Shown here piece by piece: positions 25,140-30,483 of a DNA stretch of 30,483 nt. The translations under genes and the position numbers were made by a program. This DNA comes from Deltaproteobacteria bacterium (GTDB taxonomy: Bacteria > Desulfobacterota > Deferrimicrobia > Deferrimicrobiales > Deferrimicrobiaceae). The DNA lies in the NCBI GenBank assembly GCA_021802685.1, contig JAJZRM010000002.1, forward strand, positions 1 to 30,483, in the 5' to 3' direction. The notes below the pieces were generated by a model, which saw only the letters and a program-made list of their open reading frames with translations, was not told where the DNA came from and made no database searches. Each line of letters begins with the position of its first letter. Positions within the stretch are counted from its first letter, which is position 1.

Positions 25140-25856
25140 TCAGCCGGCGGAGTCTCCCAGGTACGCGGCCCGCACCTCGGGATTCTCCCGCAGGTCGGCC
25201 GCCTTCCCTTCGATGCGGATCTCCCCCGTTTCGAGAACATAGGCGCGCCGGGCGACGGAAAGGGCCATGTACGCGTTCTGCTCCACGAGGAGGATCGTCG
25301 TCCCCGACCGGTTGATCTCCGCGAGCAGCAGGAAGATCTCCCGCACGAGAAGCGGCGACAGCCCCATCGACGGCTCGTCGAGCAGGAGGATGACGGGACG
25401 CTGCATCATCGCCCTTCCGATGGCCAGCATCTGCTGCTCTCCCCCGGAAAGCGTCCCGGCGAGCTGGCCCGTTCGTTCCGAAAGCCTCGGGAACAGCGCG
25501 AATACGCGCTCGAGCGTTTCCCTCGTCTCCTGCCTGGACGTCCGGGCGTATGCTCCCATCTCCAGGTTTTCCAGGACGCTCATGTTGGCGAACACGCCCC
25601 GCCCTTCGGGAACGTGGGCCAATCCCAACCGCGCGATCCGGTGCGGGGGAAGCCCGTCGATCCGCACCCCGTCGTGGAGAATGCTTCCGGAAGACGGCCG
25701 AACGATCCCCGAGATCGCCCGCAGGATGGTGCTCTTCCCCGCCCCGTTCGCCCCGATGAGGGAAACGATCTCGCCGCGGTCCACGGCGAACGATACGCCT
25801 CTCAATGCCTGGACCGCACCATAATAAACAACTAAATTTTCGATAGTTAGAAGCAT
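25140..25856 (-). CDS. livF: Branched-chain amino-acid ABC transporter ATPase LivF
   Basis: This 238-residue ATPase is one of the two nucleotide-binding subunits of a Liv-type importer. Walker A is GANGAGKST, the Q-loop region VPEGRGVF is the form typical of LivF, the signature is LSGGEQQMLAIGRAM, and Walker B is VILLLDEPSMG, followed by the switch region LVEQNA. Its stop codon lies 3 bp from the stop of the giant plus-strand gene. The start codon is inside the loop of a small inverted repeat (25843-25879) that includes the livG stop. It is the last gene of the livKHMGF row. Confidence 0.94.
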   Translation of the reverse strand: MLLTIENLVVYYGAVQALRGVSFAVDRGEIVSLIGANGAGKSTILRAISGIVRPSSGSILHDGVRIDGLPPHRIARLGLAHVPEGRGVFANMSVLENLEMGAYARTSRQETRETLERVFALFPRLSERTGQLAGTLSGGEQQMLAIGRAMMQRPVILLLDEPSMGLSPLLVREIFLLLAEINRSGTTILLVEQNAYMALSVARRAYVLETGEIRIEGKAADLRENPEVRAAYLGDSAG

Positions 25857-25879
25857 AACCTCATCCTGAGCCTAACTAT
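25843..25879 (-). promoter_or_regulatory. Inverted repeat around the livF start codon
   Basis: ATAGTTAG (25843-25850) and CTAACTAT (25872-25879) are perfect 8-bp inverted copies. In the minus-strand mRNA the first arm contains the livG stop UAG, and the 21-nt loop holds AGGATGAGG and the livF AUG. The stem could couple livF translation to ribosomes finishing livG. It is AU-rich and short, so the effect may be small. Confidence 0.35.
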
Positions 25880-26645
25880 TGGAAGACGTGCCGCGGCCAA
25901 GGTACGCCTCGATGACCAGAGGATCCTTCCGGATCTCGGACGGGATTCCCCTGGCGATCACCTGTCCGAAATCCAGCACGACGAGCCGCTCGCAGATCCC
26001 CATCACAAGCCGCATCTGGTGCTCGATGAGAAGGACCGTGAGCGAAAACCGCGCGCGGATGTCCAGGACGAACTCCATCAACTTCCGTACCTCGGACGGA
26101 TTCATCCCGGCGGCCGGTTCGTCCAGGAGAAGGAGCTTGGGACAGGCGGCGAGGGCCCGGGCGATCTCCAGTTTCCGCTGGTCGCCGTACGGCAGGTTCT
26201 TCGCGAGTTCCTTGCGGCGATCCTGGAGGGAGAACAGCGCCAGGTACTCCTCCACCTGTTCCCGGATGCGCCGTTCCTCCCGGTAAAAGGATTCCGCCCG
26301 GAAGATCGCCGCGGCGGGGCCGTATCGAACGTACGGGTGGTGGGCGATCCGTACGTTGTCCATCACCGTCAGGTTGGGGAAGAGGCGGATGTTCTGGAAG
26401 GTCCGGGCGATCCCCTTGCGCGAGATGCGATGGGGGGGCAAGCCGGCGATGCTCTCCCCTTCCATCGCCACGCCGCCGCGGTCCGGCCGGTAGATCCCCG
26501 TGATCACATTGAAAAGGGTGGTCTTTCCGGAGCCGTTGGGCCCGATGATCCCCACGAGTTCTCCGCGGTCGATCCGGAAATCCACGCCGTCCAGCGCCCG
26601 GATGCCGCCGAAGCGCTTCGCGAGGCCCGTCACTTCCAGCATCAT
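25872..26645 (-). CDS. livG: Branched-chain amino-acid ABC transporter ATPase LivG
   Basis: This 257-residue nucleotide-binding subunit pairs with LivF. Walker A is GPNGSGKTT, followed by ARTFQNIRLFPNLTVMDNV typical of LivG, the signature LPYGDQRKLEIARAL (the LivG variant of LSGGQ), Walker B LLLLDEPAAGMNP and the H-loop LLIEHQM. It begins with two adjacent ATG codons: the first (26645) overlaps the livM stop as ATGA, the second is at 26642. The first is used here. The frame is open far upstream through livM, but only as an antiphase reading. Confidence 0.94.
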   Translation of the reverse strand: MMLEVTGLAKRFGGIRALDGVDFRIDRGELVGIIGPNGSGKTTLFNVITGIYRPDRGGVAMEGESIAGLPPHRISRKGIARTFQNIRLFPNLTVMDNVRIAHHPYVRYGPAAAIFRAESFYREERRIREQVEEYLALFSLQDRRKELAKNLPYGDQRKLEIARALAACPKLLLLDEPAAGMNPSEVRKLMEFVLDIRARFSLTVLLIEHQMRLVMGICERLVVLDFGQVIARGIPSEIRKDPLVIEAYLGRGTSSNS

Positions 26646-27565
26646 CGGTTCACCCGGCTTTGCAGGATCGGGATCTCCCGCACGCCCAGCAATCCCTGCG
26701 GTCTCAGGAGCATCGTGACGATCAGCAGCACCGGGATCAGCACCCACCGGAACTCGATATACTCCGGGGGAAGAAACACTCGCAGCCCCTCGAGCAGGAA
26801 GGTCCATCCGAACGATGCGACCAGCGTCCCCGTCATGCTGCCCAACCCTCCCAGGACCACGATCATCAGCACGTCGAACGATTTGAAGAAGTCGAAACTG
26901 CTCGGATGGAGGAACGCGTAGAGGTGGGCGTACAATCCTCCGGCCACTCCCGCGAAAGAGCACCCCAGAGTGAACCCGATCACCTTGTACCGGAACGTGT
27001 CGATCCCCATGGCGGCCGCCGCGGTTTCGTCTTCCCGTATCGCGACGAGGACGCGCCCGTACGTGGAATGGACGAGGTTGCGGACCAGCAGGACCGCGGC
27101 CGAAAGCGCCAGGACCGCCCAGGGAATCGAGGTCATCCTCGCGATCCCGGTCATCCCCCTGGCCCCTCCCAACTGGGGGATGAAGGCGTCGGCGTTGTCG
27201 AGCACGACCTTCATGATCACGCCGAACCCCAGTGTGGCCACCCCGAGATAGTCCGAGGTCAGGCGCAGCACGGGCAGGCCCACGAGGCACGCCAGGAGCG
27301 CGGCGGCAACCCCTCCGCAGATCAGGGATCCGAGGAAGGCGGCCTGGGAGGCGAGGAACGACCCGTCTCCGTACGCGCCCGCGTAGGATTTCATCAGCAA
27401 CGCCGCCGTGTACGCCCCCACTCCGTAGAAAGCCGCATGCCCGAGGGAGAACAGCCCGGTGAAGCCGAAAATGATGTTCAGCCCGAGGGCCGAAACGGCG
27501 ACGACGCACGCGTGCTGGAAGATCTGGATCCAGTACGGATTGAGAAGTTCGTCGAGAATCGCCAT
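26642..27565 (-). CDS. livM: Branched-chain amino-acid ABC transporter permease LivM
   Basis: This 307-residue integral membrane protein has about eight hydrophobic segments. Family marks are ALGLNIIFGFTGLFSLGHAAFYGVGAYTAA near the N-terminus, LRLTSDYLGVATLGFG, and the cytoplasmic coupling loop YGRVLVAIREDETAAAAMGID that contacts the ATPases. The C-terminus ends RPQGLLGVRE, as expected. It overlaps livG by 4 bp and starts 13 bp before the livH stop region. Confidence 0.94.
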   Translation of the reverse strand: MAILDELLNPYWIQIFQHACVVAVSALGLNIIFGFTGLFSLGHAAFYGVGAYTAALLMKSYAGAYGDGSFLASQAAFLGSLICGGVAAALLACLVGLPVLRLTSDYLGVATLGFGVIMKVVLDNADAFIPQLGGARGMTGIARMTSIPWAVLALSAAVLLVRNLVHSTYGRVLVAIREDETAAAAMGIDTFRYKVIGFTLGCSFAGVAGGLYAHLYAFLHPSSFDFFKSFDVLMIVVLGGLGSMTGTLVASFGWTFLLEGLRVFLPPEYIEFRWVLIPVLLIVTMLLRPQGLLGVREIPILQSRVNR

Positions 27566-27578
27566 TTTTTTAAGCCTT

Positions 27579-28463
27579 TCAGACCTTTTCGGCGCGAGGC
27601 TTCCCCAGGATCCCCGTGGGTTTCCAGAGGAGCACGCCGATCAGGATAAGGAAAGCGATCCCGTCGCGGTAGGTCGAGGACAGGTAGGCGGCGGTCAACG
27701 TCTCCGATTGTCCCATGATGAGGGCCCCCAGCACCGCCCCGGGGATGCTGCCGATTCCTCCCAGCACGGCGGCCGTGAAAGCCTTGAGCCCCGGCATGAT
27801 CCCCATGAAAGTGTGGATCTGCGGGTAGGCGATCCCGTAGAGGACGCCTCCCACCCCGGCAAGGGCCGCGCCGAGCCCGAACGTGAAGGAGATCACGGCG
27901 TTCACGTTCACTCCCATCAGCCCCGCGGTCACGACGTCGTAGGAAACCGCCCGCATCCCCCGCCCCACCCGGGTCCGGTAGACGATGAACCGCAAAACCA
28001 GGTAGCACGCGACGGTCACCGCCAGGATGATCGCCTGGAGATTGGTGACCGCGATCTCCCCCGCGTGAAAGGACACGACCCGGAACGGGCGGGGGAACGC
28101 GTAGTAGTTGGGGCCGAACACCTGGTGGAGGGCGGTGAAATATTCGAGAAACAGCGAGACCCCGATGGCGGTGATCAGGGAGGCGATCCTCGGCGCGTTC
28201 CGCAGCGGCTTGTACGCCACCCGCTCGATGACGACGGCCAGGATCCCGCACCCGATGACGGCCGCGGCGAAGACCGCGGGAAGCGGAAGGCGGTACCGTT
28301 CGATGGCGTAGAACGCCAGGAACGACCCGACCATGAAGACGTCGCCGTGGGCGAAATTGATCAGGCGCACGATGCCGTACACCATCGTGTACCCGAGGGC
28401 GATCAGGGCGTAGACGAGCCCCAGTTGCAGGCCGTTCAGTGCCTGCTGCAGGAAATTCTCCAT
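27579..28463 (-). CDS. livH: Branched-chain amino-acid ABC transporter permease LivH
   Basis: This 294-residue permease pairs with LivM. It starts MENFLQQALNGLQLGLVYAL and contains ALGYTMVYGIVRLINFAHGD, typical of LivH, then about eight membrane segments and the coupling loop TRVGRGMRAVSYDVVTAGLMGVN. LGGIGSIPGAVLGALIMG near the C-terminus is also conserved. The frame runs upstream into the livK region but ATG 28463 gives the normal family start. It lies 29 bp after livK. Confidence 0.94.
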   Translation of the reverse strand: MENFLQQALNGLQLGLVYALIALGYTMVYGIVRLINFAHGDVFMVGSFLAFYAIERYRLPLPAVFAAAVIGCGILAVVIERVAYKPLRNAPRIASLITAIGVSLFLEYFTALHQVFGPNYYAFPRPFRVVSFHAGEIAVTNLQAIILAVTVACYLVLRFIVYRTRVGRGMRAVSYDVVTAGLMGVNVNAVISFTFGLGAALAGVGGVLYGIAYPQIHTFMGIMPGLKAFTAAVLGGIGSIPGAVLGALIMGQSETLTAAYLSSTYRDGIAFLILIGVLLWKPTGILGKPRAEKV

Positions 28464-28492
28464 GGCGCCGGGCCGTCCGCGGTCGGCGCGGT

Positions 28493-29644
28493 TTACGGAT
28501 TGACCGTCTTGACGAACTTCTGCCTTCCGCCTTCGATCTTCACGATCGCCGCGCTCTTGACGCTGTCGCCGTTCCGGTCGAGGGATGATTTCCCGGTGAC
28601 CCCGTGGAAATCCCTGATCGAGGCGAGGGCGTCCCGGATCTTCTTCGGATCGTCGCTCCCGGCCCTCCGGATCGCCTCGAAGAGCAGTTTCGTCCCGTCG
28701 TATGCCAGGGTACCGAGCGCGTCCGGGACCTGCCCGTGCTTCTCCTTGTACTTCCTCACCCACGCCGCGACCTCGGGCCGCTCGTCGTCCGGGGAGTAAT
28801 GGTTGGAGAAGTATCCTCCCTCGATGGCGTCGCCCGCGATCTTCACGAGGTCCGGGGAGTCCCATCCGTCCGGACCGACCAGCTGGACCTTCAATCCCTT
28901 CTCCCGGGCCTGCCTGGCGATGAGCCCGACCTTGCTGTAATAATCGGGCAGGAAAAGCACGTCCGCCCCGGAACCTTTCACCTTCGTGAGGAGGGCGGAG
29001 AAATCCACGTCGTCCTTCCCGTACGCTTCGTACGCGGCCACCGCGCCGCCCATCTTCCGGAAGGCGTCCCGAAAGACTTCGGCGGTCCCTTTGGAGTAGT
29101 CGTTCGATGCGTCATACAGCACCGCGGCGCTCTTCTTTTTCAGGGTATCGCGGGAGAACCTGGCCATCACCGTCCCCTGGAACGGGTCGATGAAGCAGCT
29201 CCGGAACATGTAGTCCTTCCGTTTGCCGTCCGCCACCGTGATTTTCGGGTTCGTGCCCGTCGGCGTGAGCGTAGGGATCCTTGCCGCCTGGATGATGTCC
29301 GAAACGGGGATGGACGCCTTCGACGTGACCGCGCCGATGATCGCCTTGACCCGGTACCGGTTCACCAGGAGGTTCGCCGCGTTGGCGGCTTCCGTCGGAT
29401 CGTTCCTGTCGTCCTGGATCACGTAGTCGATCTTCATCCCCGCCACGCCGCCCCCGGCGTTGGCCTCCTCGACGGCGATAAGGAAGGAGTTCTTCACCGA
29501 CTCCCCGTACGTTTTCACGTCTCCCGAGAGCGGGGTGATCAGGCCGATCCGGATCTCTTTCGCTTCGGCGGCCGCGGCGGCGCAGATGCCCAGCGCCATC
29601 CACGCCAAGGCCAGCGCACCGTGCGCCAGGGACATGCGTTTCAT
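28493..29644 (-). CDS. livK: Periplasmic Leu/Ile/Val-type binding protein LivK
   Basis: This 383-residue solute-binding protein belongs to the type 1 periplasmic binding fold. The signal peptide covers about residues 1-26 (ALALAWMALGICAAAAA). The mature part starts EIRIGLITPLSGDVKTYG, followed by YVIQDDRNDPTEAANAANLL, AIIGAVTSKASIPVSDI, ASNDYSKGTAEVFRDAF and ALGTLAYDGTKLLFEAIRRA, all typical of LivJ/LivK. Ligand class (branched-chain amino acids versus urea, aromatic acids or other compounds bound by Liv relatives) cannot be told from sequence. It is the first transport gene and follows a flavin-barrel gene by 39 bp. Confidence 0.92.
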   Translation of the reverse strand: MKRMSLAHGALALAWMALGICAAAAAEAKEIRIGLITPLSGDVKTYGESVKNSFLIAVEEANAGGGVAGMKIDYVIQDDRNDPTEAANAANLLVNRYRVKAIIGAVTSKASIPVSDIIQAARIPTLTPTGTNPKITVADGKRKDYMFRSCFIDPFQGTVMARFSRDTLKKKSAAVLYDASNDYSKGTAEVFRDAFRKMGGAVAAYEAYGKDDVDFSALLTKVKGSGADVLFLPDYYSKVGLIARQAREKGLKVQLVGPDGWDSPDLVKIAGDAIEGGYFSNHYSPDDERPEVAAWVRKYKEKHGQVPDALGTLAYDGTKLLFEAIRRAGSDDPKKIRDALASIRDFHGVTGKSSLDRNGDSVKSAAIVKIEGGRQKFVKTVNP

Positions 29645-29683
29645 CGCGTCTCCTCCCGGCGTATCTTACAGCGGCCCGGGCCG

Positions 29684-30052
29684 TCACACCAGAGGGCGCG
29701 ATTCGATCACCTGGAAGTAGGCGACGTGCCTGATCGACTCCGGATTCGCGGGTGATATCGTATCGGCCTGCCGGCGGATCTTCGCCAGCATCTCTCCGGA
29801 ATCTTCCGTCCGGGAGAGGGTCAAAGTCAACCGCGCGCCCCGGAACCCCTCCCCCGAGGCGAAATACGTGTAGGCGGCGTAGGGGTTCTCCTGTACGTTG
29901 TCCCAAGTCCTCCCGTCCGTCATCCCCCACGCCACCGTTTCCCCGTCCACGATCTGGGGAAACGCGTAGACCGCGGTGTTCACCGCCCCGGTCCTCGACG
30001 CGGTGGACAGGATTCCCTTCCCTCCCGGTTCCAGCGTTTCTCGCAGGTTCAT
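29684..30052 (-). CDS. Pyridoxamine 5'-phosphate oxidase-like split-barrel protein
   Basis: This short 122-residue protein looks like a PNPOx/flavin-reductase-like split barrel. The opening ETLEPGGKGILSTASRTGAVNTAVYAFPQI is the usual strand pair with the substrate contact, and WDNVQENPYAAYTYFA is a common family segment. Such proteins bind FMN, F420 or haem; cofactor and reaction cannot be assigned here. Its ATG overlaps the stop of the MutY-like gene (ATGA), so the two are coupled, and livK follows after 39 bp. Confidence 0.7.
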   Translation of the reverse strand: MNLRETLEPGGKGILSTASRTGAVNTAVYAFPQIVDGETVAWGMTDGRTWDNVQENPYAAYTYFASGEGFRGARLTLTLSRTEDSGEMLAKIRRQADTISPANPESIRHVAYFQVIESRPLV

Positions 30053-30483
30053 ATTCGCCCCTCCTGCCGGATTCGTTCCACGAGGATTCTATCGGCTCTC
30101 GGCAACGCGTACCCTTCGGGGTCCCCCGGCCGGATCCACGCCGTCCCTTCGCCGGACGGCAACGACCCGCCCTTCACCGTGCAGAGAAACCCATGAAGCA
30201 TGATGCGGTAGTGGGAGTACGCATGCCGAACGGTTCCCACATTCCTTTGAATCGCTATCCGAACGCCGAGTTTCTCCCCGGCGACGCGCCGCAGCGACTC
30301 CTCCGACGACTCGCCGGGCGCGCGTTTCCCCGACGGAAAGGCCCACAATCCCCCGAGCAACCCTTCCATGGGCCTGCGTTGGAGGAAATATCTTCCCCCC
30401 TCGCGGCGGATCAGCGCCGCGACGATGTCGTGGCGCGGGAGGGTCCTCCGGGAGGTCCGCGGGGGGATCTCCACCACGATGCC
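30049..30483 (-). CDS. mutY: C-terminal part of a MutY-like A/G-specific adenine glycosylase (partial)
   Basis: The frame is open to the right edge of the window (upstream codons read Gly-Ile before the GTG at 30477), so the 5' part is missing. The visible ~145 residues are a Nudix-fold domain with the MutY-type pattern RRPMEGLLGGLWAFPSGK and VRHAYSHYRIMLHGF, preceded by a proline/arginine linker as found between the MutY catalytic and Nudix domains. The Nudix box (G-x5-E then RVAGEKLGV) lacks part of the catalytic glutamate set, as expected for a DNA-lesion (8-oxoG) recognition domain rather than a hydrolase. A free-standing Nudix protein starting at GTG 30477 is the alternative. Confidence 0.7.
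   Translation of the reverse strand, partial: GIVVEIPPRTSRRTLPRHDIVAALIRREGGRYFLQRRPMEGLLGGLWAFPSGKRAPGESSEESLRRVAGEKLGVRIAIQRNVGTVRHAYSHYRIMLHGFLCTVKGGSLPSGEGTAWIRPGDPEGYALPRADRILVERIRQEGRI

Overview
The window is a GC-rich, densely packed bacterial segment. A type IV pilus minor-pilin/PilY1 cluster, a rlmB-tRNA(Thr)-tRNA(Tyr)-tRNA(Gly) junction in the same order as the E. coli tRNA block in front of tufB, a Liv-type ABC importer and acyl-CoA enzymes together suggest a deltaproteobacterial (Desulfobacterota-like) lineage. This is inferred from gene content only, since no 16S rRNA is present.

Left part, all minus strand (1-13600). A small secreted PilY2-like protein and PilY1 are followed by FimT, PilV, PilW, PilX, a cadherin-like lipoprotein, a second PilV and a second PilX. 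Without an evident break the row continues into ispG, proS, pyrF, rlmB and three tRNA genes, the last cut by the window edge. Most junctions overlap or are separated by only a few bases, so this may be one ~13 kb transcription unit joining pilus tip assembly to housekeeping genes. A 169-bp element with 27-bp terminal inverted repeats lies between pilY1 and fimT. A 28-bp copy of the tRNA-Tyr 3' end recurs 176 bp downstream of that tRNA.

Middle part (13700-17300). A SIR2 deacylase and an SCP2 lipid-binding protein (minus) diverge from coaE (plus), which seems to have a leaderless promoter. Alanine dehydrogenase and a cold-shock protein with a long 5' leader follow on the minus strand.

Right part (17394-30483). 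The standout is a single 7.7-kb plus-strand gene encoding a ~2580-residue enzyme. In order it has a crotonyl-CoA carboxylase/reductase-like MDR reductase with a second Rossmann-like segment, an enoyl-CoA hydratase with both catalytic glutamates, a ~560-residue unrecognised helical region, and four SDR-like modules that alternate between motif-bearing and degenerate. On paper it holds ketoreductase, dehydratase and enoyl-reductase chemistry, i.e. all reductive beta-carbon steps on an acyl chain, but no condensing enzyme, acyltransferase or carrier domain was recognised. It converges with a complete Liv-type branched-chain amino-acid ABC transporter (livKHMGF, minus), preceded by a small flavin-barrel protein and the C-terminal part of a MutY-like adenine glycosylase that runs off the window. 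SCP2, CoaE, the Liv importer and alanine dehydrogenase around the giant gene suggest a setting of acyl-CoA and amino-acid carbon metabolism, but its substrate cannot be read from sequence.
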